Positions 32,446-40,841 of a DNA stretch of 64,000 nt are shown here, in pieces. A program made the translations under genes and the position numbers. The notes beneath the pieces were generated by a model. That model was given only the letters and a program-made list of their open reading frames with translations. It did not search any database and had not been told where the DNA came from. This DNA is from Deltaproteobacteria bacterium. Lineage in GTDB: Bacteria; Myxococcota_A; Polyangia; Polyangiales; Houyiibacteriaceae. Numbering within the stretch: position 1 is the first letter of the stretch; every line of letters begins with the position of its first letter. The DNA lies in contig JAEPMI010000013.1 in the NCBI GenBank assembly GCA_017644045.1, positions 124,001 through 188,000 on the forward strand, written 5' to 3'.

Positions 32446-32919
32446 CTACCCCTCTGGCAGCAGGTGACCGAGGATCGCCTCGGCGCTGATGACCTCGTCG
32501 CGCTCCTCGAGCTGCTCGAGCGGGGTCCAGGAGCGGTCGGCTTCGAGCCGATAGGAGCCGAGGAATTCGTGCGGTGCCCTCCCGCGCCACTCGTGCGGCG
32601 CGATCATCGACCAGCTCAGCCCATCGCCCTTGCGATAGAGGTGGTAGACGTGGCCCGGACGGCGGGTGAAGCGGCACTCCGCGCGGTGCAGGTCGAGGTC
32701 GCGCTTGGTCTGCTCGAGCACGCGCTTGGCCTCTTCCTGGAGCGCCCGGATCTGCTTGGCGATGGTCTCGAGCTTCGAGCTGGCGACCGTGCCGATCATC
32801 TCGTCCGCTTCGGCGATCTCCTTCGCCACGTCGACCAGACGGATCGCGGGCGCCAGCCGGCTCAGGCCGTAGGGCGACGCGTGGGCGGGTCCATCGTGCT
32901 TGTCGGAGTCGTCGGCCAC
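32446..32919 (-). CDS. DUF2452-like (C1orf50-type) protein
   Basis: 157 aa, probably GTG start at 32919. The pattern LAPAIRLVDVAKEIAEAD, a central coiled helix (KLETIAKQIRALQEEAKRVL), and FTRRPGHVYHLYRKGDG-LSWSMIAPHEW resembles the small DUF2452 family, which has members from bacteria to animals (human C1orf50). No biochemical function is established. It precedes the aminopeptidase gene by 22 bp on the same strand, suggesting an operon. Assignment is from the characteristic 'GHVYHLY...LSMLSPxEW'-like core and is fairly but not fully secure. Confidence 0.65.
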   Translation of the reverse strand: MADDSDKHDGPAHASPYGLSRLAPAIRLVDVAKEIAEADEMIGTVASSKLETIAKQIRALQEEAKRVLEQTKRDLDLHRAECRFTRRPGHVYHLYRKGDGLSWSMIAPHEWRGRAPHEFLGSYRLEADRSWTPLEQLEERDEVISAEAILGHLLPEG

Positions 32920-32965
32920 CCCCGGGTCATGGCATCGGTCCGGCCCTTCGTCGAGACCTGGCGCT

Positions 32966-33511
32966 CTACTCCGCTTCGGACGCCGGAGCCGGACAGCCCC
33001 GCGTGAGGCGGCTGTCCATGTCGGCGCAGAGGGGGTCGGGTTCGTCCCCGTGCTCGGTGAAGCAACGCTCGTTGAGGATCGCGATCGGGACGCAGCGGCC
33101 GCTGACGCAGGTCTCGTCGTCGGGGCAGATGCGGTCGAGGCAGGCGTTCTCGAGCCGCAGCGTCACGTCGATGATCCGCCCCGGTGAGAAGGGCATGTCG
33201 ATCGACTGGCTCAGCTCGACCTCGCCCACGCCGGGCCGGTTCACCGTGCCTTCGAGGGTGATCTCCACCCGCTCGGCGTCCGCCTGGACGAACGCCTGGC
33301 TCCGTCGCTCGCCGTCCGATCCCAGCTGGATCCGGGTGCCGTCGTCGCAGCCGGTGAGGATGGCGCCCGAGTCGTCGAACGCGCAGACGCGCGTGGTCGT
33401 GCCGGCGCTCACGAGCTCGGGGTCGATCTCGTAGCAGACGAAGAGCTGAGTCAGCTCGGGGTCGCCACACGAGAGGAGCAGGAGCAGAGCGGCCCACCCG
33501 ATGCGCGTCAC
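32966..33511 (-). CDS. Small Cys-containing lipoprotein
   Basis: 181 aa from GTG 33511, which overlaps the stop of the PEGA-like gene by 4 nt. Signal peptide with lipobox ALLLLLSC (Cys ~16), a beta-rich domain (VCYEIDPELVSAGTTTRVCAF), then a Cys cluster (NACLDRICPDDETCVSGRCVP) like small EGF/Cys-knot-type segments. Translational coupling to the PEGA-like membrane protein suggests they act together at the envelope, opposite the divergent kinase. Function unknown. Confidence 0.65.
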   Translation of the reverse strand: MTRIGWAALLLLLSCGDPELTQLFVCYEIDPELVSAGTTTRVCAFDDSGAILTGCDDGTRIQLGSDGERRSQAFVQADAERVEITLEGTVNRPGVGEVELSQSIDMPFSPGRIIDVTLRLENACLDRICPDDETCVSGRCVPIAILNERCFTEHGDEPDPLCADMDSRLTRGCPAPASEAE

Positions 33512-34482
33512 GGGCCACCCCACGTGATCGCCTGAATGGTCGGCAACGTCCCTTCGAGCGGGTCCGGGTCGCGCTGCGGGAGGCCGATCGCCAGGGCCAG
33601 CCCGAGCGCGAGCGCGGCGCCGCCGCCCACGATGGCCCAGACCCACCAGCGGTCACGGAGCCGGTGGCGGACCTCCAGGTCCAGGTCCAGCCGAAGGGTC
33701 TCGCCGGGGGCGAGGGTGATGACGCGCTCGAGCCGCTCGTGCCCCGGGGCGGTGATCACCAGCGTGTGCTCGCCGGAGTCGACCTGGTCCTCGATCGGCG
33801 CATCCCCGAGCGGCTCGCCGTTCAGCGTGACCCGGGCGCCCTCCGTCGCCGACGCGACAGCGAGGGTCGCGGGCAGCGCACCGAGCCGCAGCCGAACGAC
33901 GGCGGTCCGGCCCGAGGTCACCTCGACCGAGCGGACGATCGGCTCGCGGCCTTCGGCGGTGATGCGCAGCTCGTGGGTGCCGGGTCCCACCGCGAAGGGT
34001 TGGCGACCGTCCACCTCGATCTCGAGCCCGTCCACCGTGAGGCTCACGGGTTGGTCCGGCGTGAGGGCGAGCTGGACGCTGCCGACCTCCCCCTGGAGCT
34101 CCGCGATCGCCGCCTCCACGGCCTGCCGGCGTGAGGCGCCGGGGTCGTCCTCGGCGACCAGGTAGGCCTCGAAGGCCCGCAGGGCCGCCCCCGGATGACC
34201 CGCGAAACGGAGCGCCTGGGCCAGGTTGAAGAGCACGACCGGCACCGGCCGGATCGCGTGGGAGGCGGCGAACGACTCGGCCGCGGCGGCGTATTCCTCG
34301 GCGGCGTAGTGCTCGGCGCCCTCCAGGAAGAGCTGGCGGGCCCGAGCCTCGTCGTCCTGAGCGTGCCCCCGAGAAGGGCCCGAGAGCGCCATCGCGAGCG
34401 CGACCACCCCGAGCCAGAGGCCGGGGCGAGCCTCGACCCAGCGGCCACGGGGCTTCATGGCCGGCGCGCGGGAGGAACCCAT
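33508..34482 (-). CDS. TPR and PEGA-like domain membrane protein
   Basis: 324 aa. A signal peptide (WLGVVALAMALSGPSRGHAQ) precedes a TPR-like helical region (DDEARARQLFLEGAEHYAAEEYAAAAESFAAS, ~45-140) and two PEGA-like beta modules (VSLTVDGLEIEVDGRQPFAVGPGTHEL and ARVTLNGEPLGDAPIEDQVDSGEH). A membrane helix (WWVWAIVGGGAALALGLALAIG) lies near the C-terminus. ATG 34482 is preferred to ATG 34458 because a TATCGT box lies 7 nt before it. It is divergent from a Ser/Thr kinase gene, 105 bp apart, and coupled to a small lipoprotein gene. Confidence 0.78.
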   Translation of the reverse strand: MGSSRAPAMKPRGRWVEARPGLWLGVVALAMALSGPSRGHAQDDEARARQLFLEGAEHYAAEEYAAAAESFAASHAIRPVPVVLFNLAQALRFAGHPGAALRAFEAYLVAEDDPGASRRQAVEAAIAELQGEVGSVQLALTPDQPVSLTVDGLEIEVDGRQPFAVGPGTHELRITAEGREPIVRSVEVTSGRTAVVRLRLGALPATLAVASATEGARVTLNGEPLGDAPIEDQVDSGEHTLVITAPGHERLERVITLAPGETLRLDLDLEVRHRLRDRWWVWAIVGGGAALALGLALAIGLPQRDPDPLEGTLPTIQAITWGGP

Positions 34483-34489
34483 CGGCGGG

Positions 34490-34495
34490 ACGATA
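34490..34495 (-). promoter_or_regulatory. -10 box TATCGT, probable leaderless start
   Basis: Minus-strand TATCGT, 7 nt, then ATG 34482 of the PEGA-like gene; no Shine-Dalgarno. Confidence 0.55.
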
Positions 34496-34574
34496 CCACC
34501 GTGAGTGGGCCCTTCGCGTCCCCCGATCGACCGGACCACCGTGCGAGGAACGTGAGCCGAGCGCCCGGGCAGAC

Positions 34575-34580
34575 TACCCT
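34575..34580 (+). promoter_or_regulatory. -10 box TACCCT, probable leaderless start
   Basis: TACCCT, 7 nt, then TTG 34588 of the kinase gene. It fits the spacing seen at eight other genes in the window and decides for TTG over GTG 34552. Confidence 0.5.
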
Positions 34581-34587
34581 TCGCGGG

Positions 34588-36207
34588 TTGGCCACCCCCG
34601 ACTACAGCGCCCGTGAGGGCTCGCTCGGTAGCTACCGGCTCGTGCGCAAGCTCGGGACCGGCGGTATGGCCGAGGTCTTCCTGGCCGCGCAGCGGATGCA
34701 GGGCGGGGTGATCCGGCCGGTGGTGGTGAAGGCGATCCTGCCGCACCTGGTCGAGGATCAGCGCTTCGTGGAGGACTTCCTCCGCGAGGCGCGCGTCGCG
34801 GCGATGCTCAATCATCCGAACATCGTCCACATCCACGACGTGTCGGTGCTCGACGGTCGCCCGTGCATCGTCATGGAGTTCCTCAAGGGGCGGGACCTGT
34901 GGACCGTCCTTTCGCGCCTCGGCGAGGAGGGCGCCGCGGTCGGACCGCAGGCGGCCGCGGCCGTGGTGGCGCAGGCCTCGGCGGCGCTCGACTACGCGCA
35001 CCGCAAGCGCGACCGAAAAGGTCGCCCGCTCGACCTCGTCCACCGCGACATCTCTCCACACAACCTCTTCCTCACGCGCGAGGGTCAGGTGCGGGTGCTC
35101 GACTTCGGCATCGCGAAGAGCGCCTTTCAGCAGCACCGCACGGAGTCCGGCGTCATCAAGGGCAAGCTCGCGTACATGGCGCCCGAGCAGGCGCGCGGAA
35201 AGGACGTCGACCATCGCGCCGACCTCTTCGCGCTCGGCGTCGTGCTCTGGGAGATGCTCGCCGGTCAGCGCCTCTTCGCGCGCGACGACGCGTTCCAGAC
35301 GGTGACCGCCATGTTCCACGACGAGGTGCCCTCGCCGTCGAGCGTGCGCCCGGTGCCCGACGAGCTCGAAGCGATCGTGATGAAGACGCTCCAGCGCGAT
35401 CCCACCGATCGCTACGACAGCTGCGAGAGCCTCACGCTCGCGCTCCGGCGATGGTTGGCCTCGGTGAGCGCGCCGGCGGAGGAGCGGCTGGTGCAGGGGC
35501 TGCTCTCCAAGACGATCCCCGAGTCGGAGGACGCCGAGTTCTATTCGCCGGACCGTCCGGTCGACCCGAACCTGCTCTCGAGCGAGTCCAGCCTGATCGG
35601 GATCGACACGTCGCCCGATCCGCTCGGTCCCACGGGCGACGTCGTCTCACCGGCGGGCGCGGCGGTCAGCCCCAAGAAATCGAAGCTCCCGCCGTGGTGG
35701 CGCTGGGTGGCGCTCGCGGTCGGCTTGGTGGCGATCCCCTTCATCGTCACCGCGATCGTGCTGCGGAAAGACGACCCGCCTCCGCAGCCGCCACCCATGG
35801 TGCAGCAGGATCCTCTGCCTCCGCAGGTCGAAGAAGAGACCGAGCCGGATCCGCCCGAGCCGGTGGAGGTGCGCTTCACCAACATGCCCGAGGGCGTGTC
35901 GATCGAAGTCGACGGAGAGCTGCTCGAAGGCGAGCTGCTGCGGGTCGACCCGAGCGACGAGACCCACCACGTGCGCGCGCTCTATGACGGTCAGGAGCTC
36001 TGGCGCTACGACGCGCTCTTCCGCTCCGAGGCAGTGGTCGAGCTCCCGCCGCTGACGCTTCCGACCGCCGCGGAGCCAGCGCCCGAGGTGTCCGAGGTCG
36101 CACCCGAGGTGGAGGTCAGCGACCCGCCGCCGCGTCGCCGTCGCCGCATCCGGCGCCGAACGACGCGCATGAGCCTCGGCATGCAGCTCGACCTCGACTA
36201 CCCGTGA
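34588..36207 (+). CDS. Membrane-anchored Ser/Thr protein kinase with PEGA-like tail
   Basis: 539 aa counted from TTG 34588; GTG 34552 is an alternative. Kinase domain ~15-290: glycine loop KLGTGGMAEV, catalytic Lys48 in VVVKAIL, HRDISPHN (152-159), DFG (172-174), YMAPEQARGKDVDHRADLF. A membrane helix spans ~370-392 (WWRWVALAVGLVAIPFIVTA). The extracytoplasmic part has a Pro/Glu linker, a PEGA-like domain (VEVRFTNMPEGVSIEVDGEL), and a basic Arg-rich end (PPRRRRRIRRRTTR). Such kinases sense envelope or external cues. It shares a short divergent promoter region with a TPR/PEGA protein gene. Confidence 0.9.
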   Translation: MATPDYSAREGSLGSYRLVRKLGTGGMAEVFLAAQRMQGGVIRPVVVKAILPHLVEDQRFVEDFLREARVAAMLNHPNIVHIHDVSVLDGRPCIVMEFLKGRDLWTVLSRLGEEGAAVGPQAAAAVVAQASAALDYAHRKRDRKGRPLDLVHRDISPHNLFLTREGQVRVLDFGIAKSAFQQHRTESGVIKGKLAYMAPEQARGKDVDHRADLFALGVVLWEMLAGQRLFARDDAFQTVTAMFHDEVPSPSSVRPVPDELEAIVMKTLQRDPTDRYDSCESLTLALRRWLASVSAPAEERLVQGLLSKTIPESEDAEFYSPDRPVDPNLLSSESSLIGIDTSPDPLGPTGDVVSPAGAAVSPKKSKLPPWWRWVALAVGLVAIPFIVTAIVLRKDDPPPQPPPMVQQDPLPPQVEEETEPDPPEPVEVRFTNMPEGVSIEVDGELLEGELLRVDPSDETHHVRALYDGQELWRYDALFRSEAVVELPPLTLPTAAEPAPEVSEVAPEVEVSDPPPRRRRRIRRRTTRMSLGMQLDLDYP

Positions 36208-36223
36208 CCGACCTCGACCGACC

Positions 36224-36757
36224 TCAGCCGCCCGCGAGGACCTGCTCGAGGTAGCTCTTCTGATCCGGGTCGAGGCCTTCCGCGATCTCGCGGCAATCCT
36301 CTTGATGGGCGAGCACGTGCCGGGGGAGCAAGCACTCCTGCGCCTCTTCGGGCAGCCGCTCGCACGCCTGCACGAACGCACCCTTTGGGGGCACCTGCGC
36401 GACCTGGTCGGGATAGCGCTCGGCGACCGCCGCCATCATCGCGGCCAGGCTCGCGTGGGCGGCTTCGCAGATGGTCGAGCCGGTCTCGTAGGTCTCTGCC
36501 GCGGTTCGCGCCTCGCCCAGCGTCTCTTCGAGCTCGGCGAGCTCTTCGAGCGCGTCGTCGTCGAGCGCGAGCGGCTCCGGCTCCGGTGCGTCCTCGACTG
36601 GGGGCTCCGGCTCGGGATCCTCGACCTCCGGCTCCGGGGCTCGCGGCTCCGGCACCTCGACCTCGACCTCCTCCACGGTCTCCTCGTCGCCGCCACAGGA
36701 GGCGAGGGCCAGGGCGAGAGTGGCGATCGCGAGCGAGTGCCCCAAGATACGCGACAT
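36224..36757 (-). CDS. Lipoprotein with Pro/Glu-rich linker
   Basis: 177 aa. Signal peptide with lipobox ALALASC (Cys ~21), then a ~50-residue Pro/Glu tract (PEPEVEDPEPEPPVEDAPEP) typical of periplasm-spanning linkers, then a helical domain with several Cys (STICEAAHASLAAMM, AFVQACERLPEEAQECLLP, EDCREIA) and no known motif. It converges with the kinase gene (16 bp between stops) and is divergent from the TPR/coiled-coil gene at 36837. Function unknown. Confidence 0.65.
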   Translation of the reverse strand: MSRILGHSLAIATLALALASCGGDEETVEEVEVEVPEPRAPEPEVEDPEPEPPVEDAPEPEPLALDDDALEELAELEETLGEARTAAETYETGSTICEAAHASLAAMMAAVAERYPDQVAQVPPKGAFVQACERLPEEAQECLLPRHVLAHQEDCREIAEGLDPDQKSYLEQVLAGG

Positions 36758-36836
36758 GTCTGGGTACCTACCCGAGCCCGCTCGATTCGTCGATTCCGCG
36801 ACGATCGGGCCGAAGTCGCGCTACGCTTGCCACGGC

Positions 36837-37736
36837 ATGCAACGGAGCTTTGGACTCATCTTTGCCTTGGCCCTCCTCCTCGCGCCGATGTCGGCGCTGG
36901 CTCAGGCGGAAGGCGAGGCGTCGGAAGGCGACGGCGGCGAGGAAGAAGGTGCCGCAGCGATGCGGACCGAGGGCCTCGACGACGAGGAGGCGCGGTCGCG
37001 CTTCCGAGTGGGCCAGGCCCTCTACATGGAAGGTCGCTTCCTCGAGGCCGCCCAGGAGTTCGAGGGCTCCTACCGCCTCTCGGGGCGGCGCTCGCTCCTC
37101 TACAACGCCTACCTCTCCTTCCGTGACGCGGGTCAGCTGGCCGACGCCGTGCGGACGCTCGAGCTCTACCTCGAAGGGGACCAGGACGCGGAGGACATCG
37201 AGCAGCTGCAGCAGCGGCTCGCGGCGATGCGCGTGACCCTGGCCGAAGAGCAGGCGGCGGAGGCCGAGCGGCAGGCCGAGCGCGACCGACTCGCCGAAGA
37301 GCGTGCCGAAGCCGAGCGTCAGGCGGAAGAGGCCCGACGGCGCGAGGAAGCGCAACGTCGCCGGGCCGAAGAGGCCGAGGAAGGCTTGAACCCCGTCGGG
37401 TGGGCGGTCGCCGGCGGCGGCCTCGCGCTCATGGCCGGTGGATTGGTGGCTGGCATCCTCGCGAGCGGTGCGCGCGGTGACCTCGAGGACAACTGTCCCG
37501 ACGACCGCTGCGTCGTCGGCTTCGATCTCGCCAGCGAGCGCAAGAGCGTCGAGCGTCCGCGGCTGGCCGCGGACATCCTGCTCTTCACGGGCGGCGCCAC
37601 CGTCATCGCCGGCCTGATCGTCCTCTTCGTGGGCAAGGGCGGGTCGACCGACGACGAGCCGGAGGAGGCGGGGACGACCGCCGACCTAACGTGCGGGGCC
37701 ACCGGTTGTATGGGTACCCTGAGGACCAGCTTCTGA
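36837..37736 (+). CDS. Exported TPR/coiled-coil protein with membrane helices
   Basis: 299 aa from ATG 36837. A cleavable signal peptide (FGLIFALALLLAPMSALAQ) is followed by an acidic stretch, a TPR-like part (RFRVGQALYMEGRFLEAAQEFEGSYRLSGRR, ~54-110), and a long Arg/Glu/Ala coiled coil (AERQAERDRLAEERAEAERQ, ~135-180). Two hydrophobic helices (GWAVAGGGLALMAGGLVAGI and LLFTGGATVIAGLIVLFVG) are near the C-terminus. Similar architecture to the PEGA-like gene product nearby. Its stop overlaps the next start by 1 nt (TGATG), so the two are coupled. Confidence 0.75.
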   Translation: MQRSFGLIFALALLLAPMSALAQAEGEASEGDGGEEEGAAAMRTEGLDDEEARSRFRVGQALYMEGRFLEAAQEFEGSYRLSGRRSLLYNAYLSFRDAGQLADAVRTLELYLEGDQDAEDIEQLQQRLAAMRVTLAEEQAAEAERQAERDRLAEERAEAERQAEEARRREEAQRRRAEEAEEGLNPVGWAVAGGGLALMAGGLVAGILASGARGDLEDNCPDDRCVVGFDLASERKSVERPRLAADILLFTGGATVIAGLIVLFVGKGGSTDDEPEEAGTTADLTCGATGCMGTLRTSF

Positions 37737-38740
37737 TGCGACGACTTCTTTCCTTCGCCTTGCCGCTCGCGCTCTGCTCGGGCTGCTTCCTGATCGCCTC
37801 CACCGACGAGTTCTCCGAGGACGAGGCATGTGACCTGGAGCTCGACGTGCGCGCGTTCGCGCCGCACATCGGCCAGACCTTCGAGGTCCGCCTGGTGCAG
37901 AACCCGCCGCAGTCCATCATCGACATGCTGCCCGAAGACGAAGAGGTGCGGCCGGCGCTGCGCTTCCTCGCCATCTTCGATCCGCTCCAGAACCCGAACC
38001 TGGACATGCAGGTCCCTGGAGCGGTCCCCGCGCTGACCGATCCGACGCGCGACCGACCCTTCCTCGACTTCTACGCCGACTTCAACAACGACGGCGCCTA
38101 CTCGGCTCCGCCGGCCGATCACACCTGGCGAGTCGAGGACCCCTGTGACCCGGACCGAGATCCGGTGTTCCCGCACAACACGGACTTCTTCGACCTCCCG
38201 AGGCCCACCGGGCTCGGCGGTTTCGTCTTCGTCGACTTCTGCCCGAACCTCACGACGGGTGATCGCATCGGTCCGCTCGAGCCCTTCGTCGGCACGGAGC
38301 CCATCGAGGTGCGCGTCTCCGGAACGTTCGTTCCCACCGTGGACGGGATGACGGAGGAAGTGCGCCCCGTCGGCATCTACCGACTGGAGAGCGCGGCCAC
38401 CCGGCCGATGGGCATCGTCCTCCCGAGCCTCGTGGACCCGGGGTTCAATCACAAGATCGAGGTCTTCGTCGACCGGAACGACGACTTCGCGTTCGATAGC
38501 GACGGCGACCACGGCTGGACCTATTTCTACGATCCGCTCAGCGCTCCCGACTGCGACGAGGTGGCCATGGCGTGTGCCCTGAGCCCGGACACCGTGAACC
38601 AGGCACCGATCTGCAAGGACACCATCGAGCGTGGTGGCGAGTCCTTCCCGGCGATTCGGGTCCGACTCAGCCGGGCGCACATCGCAAACTTCGGCGCGCC
38701 GACCGAGCGCAGCTGGGTTTCGATTCCCGAAGGGACCTGA
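37736..38740 (+). CDS. Putative lipoprotein coupled to the TPR protein
   Basis: 334 aa from ATG 37736 (TGATG overlap with the preceding stop). Signal peptide with lipobox ALCSGC (Cys ~15). The mature part is beta-rich with repeated 'FNNDGAYSAPPADHTWRV' and 'VFVDRNDDFAFDSDGDHGWT'-type segments whose Asp/Asn-rich turns (DFNNDGAY, DRNDDFAFDSDGDHG) resemble Ca-binding loops. Four Cys. No enzyme motif. Its coupling to the TPR/coiled-coil protein suggests an envelope complex. Function unknown. Confidence 0.65.
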   Translation: MRRLLSFALPLALCSGCFLIASTDEFSEDEACDLELDVRAFAPHIGQTFEVRLVQNPPQSIIDMLPEDEEVRPALRFLAIFDPLQNPNLDMQVPGAVPALTDPTRDRPFLDFYADFNNDGAYSAPPADHTWRVEDPCDPDRDPVFPHNTDFFDLPRPTGLGGFVFVDFCPNLTTGDRIGPLEPFVGTEPIEVRVSGTFVPTVDGMTEEVRPVGIYRLESAATRPMGIVLPSLVDPGFNHKIEVFVDRNDDFAFDSDGDHGWTYFYDPLSAPDCDEVAMACALSPDTVNQAPICKDTIERGGESFPAIRVRLSRAHIANFGAPTERSWVSIPEGT

Positions 38741-38745
38741 GCGCT

Positions 38746-39504
38746 TCAGCCGTCCATGAGGATGCCGAGCCCGTGCTGCTCGGCGCGCTTCACCAAATCG
38801 CCGAGCTGGGCGAGCTGCACCAGCGACTTCGACGACGAGAAGAGCTCGTTCTGCCCCGCGGTCTCGCCGGCTGGGTGCGCGAGGATGCGTTCGCCGACGG
38901 CGGAGTAGAAGAGCCGGTAGAAGCCTCGGAGCGCCAGCGCTTCGCTCGCGTCGAGGAACGATCGGAAGCACATGTGCTCGGCGACCATGTAGGGGGAGAG
39001 CGAGAGCCGCTCCCCGTCGACCACCACCGGGACCCGCTGGTGGCCCTGCTGGACGATCGCCTGCGGTAGCCCGGAGACCACCCGCTCCATGCCGTAGCCG
39101 TCCCGGCCGGACGCGCGGAGCGAGCGGAGGAAGGGAAGGCCCGGTGAGTCCGGGTCGGTCGCGACCAGCGCCAGCGCGTCGGCGAGAATGCCGAGCGCGA
39201 CGCCGTCGATCGGGTAGTCCACGCGCGCGGCGCATCCCGGCGTTCCCCGCATGTCGCTGACCGGGCAGCGCGTGCAGGTCTCGGCCAGCTCACCCCAGCG
39301 CGCGGCGCCCTGCTCCGCCTGCGCGAGGGTGACCTTGTCCTCCTGCACCCCGTGCGGGCCCATCCGCTTCATGGTGACCTCGGGCACGCCGTGCTGCTTC
39401 ATCACCGCGAGCATCCGGGCGGACTGCTGCAGCTGCAGGAGGTCGCCGATGTCCCCGTTCGGGCGGAAGGGGCACATGTAGTAGAGGTAGGCGTCGAGTC
39501 CCAT
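38746..39504 (-). CDS. Uncharacterised protein with a Cys cluster
   Basis: 252 aa, no signal peptide or membrane helix. It starts MGLDAYLYYMCPFRPNGDIG and has a Cys cluster ETCTRCPVSDMRGTPGCAARVDYPID (~75-100) that could bind zinc or an Fe-S cluster. The C-terminal half is helical (AEHMCFRSFLDASEALALRG). TAGACC lies 6 nt before ATG 39504, close to the leaderless pattern. It ends 5 bp from the convergent lipoprotein gene and lies 35 bp downstream of the M16 peptidase pair. I do not recognise the family. Confidence 0.55.
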   Translation of the reverse strand: MGLDAYLYYMCPFRPNGDIGDLLQLQQSARMLAVMKQHGVPEVTMKRMGPHGVQEDKVTLAQAEQGAARWGELAETCTRCPVSDMRGTPGCAARVDYPIDGVALGILADALALVATDPDSPGLPFLRSLRASGRDGYGMERVVSGLPQAIVQQGHQRVPVVVDGERLSLSPYMVAEHMCFRSFLDASEALALRGFYRLFYSAVGERILAHPAGETAGQNELFSSSKSLVQLAQLGDLVKRAEQHGLGILMDG

Positions 39505-39539
39505 GGTCTCGGTCTACGCCGGAGCGCCGCGAACGCTCC

Positions 39540-40841
39540 CTACAAGAGCGATCGAGGCTTCGTGACCTGGACGTCCACGACCCCAGGGAGCCCTTCGAGA
39601 AGAGGCACCAACGTCTTCGCTTCGCCGACCGCGACGATCGCCAGCCGCTTCGGGTCGATCCGCTTGGCGACCGCCGCGTTGGCGTCGGCGCGCTTCACCG
39701 CTCGGATCCGCCGCGTGTAGCCGGCGGGCCGGTCCATGGGGAAGCCCAGGTTCACGGCGTCGAGGGCCAGCTCGAGCCGGCGGGCCGCGGTGTCCTCGTC
39801 GAGGCAGCGGGAGCCGACGAGGTAGCGCTTGGCGAAGCGGATCTCGGTCGCCTTCAGACCGCCGCTCACCCAGTCCTCGAGCAGGTCGAGCTGCAGCCGC
39901 GCGCAGTCGCCGAGCTGTGCGACCGAGGGGTGGGTCCACATCGCCCACGCCTCGCGCTGGACCGCTGCGCCGAGCTGGCTGTAGGCGGAGTAGCTCCAGC
40001 CGCGCTCCTCGCGGACGGCCTGCATCAGGCGTGCGGTGAAGAGCCCACCGAAGCCGGTGTCGCCGACGACCAGGGCCGCGAGGTCCGGGTCACCGACCCG
40101 GGCGCCGAGCGTGCCCATGCCGAGCTGGGTCTGGGTGCGATCGGGCTTGTCGACGATGACCACGCGTCGGCCCTTGGCCATCTTCGGCGCGGGCAGCTTG
40201 GGCCTGTTCGCGCGTCCCTTCTTCAGCTGGCCGAAGGCGTTCTCGAGCATCGGGGTGATGGTCTGCGCGTCGACGTCTCCGGCCGCGCCGAAGAGGAGCC
40301 GGCGACCGGTGAGCGCCTCCGCGTGCATCTCGGCGATGGCGCTTCGCCGGATCCGTCCGACCGACGCGTGCGTTCCACCGACCGGCGTCGCGACGACGTG
40401 GTCGCCGAAGATGGTCCGGCGCAGCTGGCGGTGCGCCAGGCTCCCGTCGTCGTCGAGCACCGCGTCGAGCTCCGAGCGCACGCGCCGCTTCTCGCGCCGC
40501 AGATCCGTCTCGCGAAACCGCGGCGAGCAGAGCAGCTCGCCCAGCAGCTCCACGAAGGGATCGAGGTGGCGCGCGAGCACGGTGCCGTGGAGCCGGACCG
40601 TGTTGCGCCCGATGGTGATCGCGAGCCGGCCACCGAGCCTCGCGACCCGTTCGTCGATGCTCGGTTGCCCCTTCGGTTCTCCGCGACGGAGCAGTCGCGC
40701 GAGCATGCGCGCCTGGCCCTCGCTGCCTTCCGGATCGTCGATGGCGCCCAAACGCCAGAGCACGGCGACGTCCACGATGGGCAGCGAGCGGTCTTCTTCG
40801 ATCAGGACCTGCGAGCCGCAGCTCAGCTCGACCGACTCCAT
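39540..40841 (-). CDS. M16-family peptidase-like protein, non-catalytic subunit type
   Basis: 433 aa. Overall fold segments match M16 (LCSPRFRETDLRREKRRVRSE, GDTGFGGLFTARLMQAVREERGWSYS, a Tyr/Arg pair of the C-domain) but the zinc motif HxxEH is absent: the equivalent position reads EGSEGQARMLARLL. Paired bacterial M16 genes commonly comprise one active and one inactive subunit that form a heterodimer, the inactive one supplying the substrate-binding R/Y pair. ATG 40841 overlaps the upstream active-subunit stop by 1 nt (TGATG). Confidence 0.85.
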   Translation of the reverse strand: MESVELSCGSQVLIEEDRSLPIVDVAVLWRLGAIDDPEGSEGQARMLARLLRRGEPKGQPSIDERVARLGGRLAITIGRNTVRLHGTVLARHLDPFVELLGELLCSPRFRETDLRREKRRVRSELDAVLDDDGSLAHRQLRRTIFGDHVVATPVGGTHASVGRIRRSAIAEMHAEALTGRRLLFGAAGDVDAQTITPMLENAFGQLKKGRANRPKLPAPKMAKGRRVVIVDKPDRTQTQLGMGTLGARVGDPDLAALVVGDTGFGGLFTARLMQAVREERGWSYSAYSQLGAAVQREAWAMWTHPSVAQLGDCARLQLDLLEDWVSGGLKATEIRFAKRYLVGSRCLDEDTAARRLELALDAVNLGFPMDRPAGYTRRIRAVKRADANAAVAKRIDPKRLAIVAVGEAKTLVPLLEGLPGVVDVQVTKPRSLL

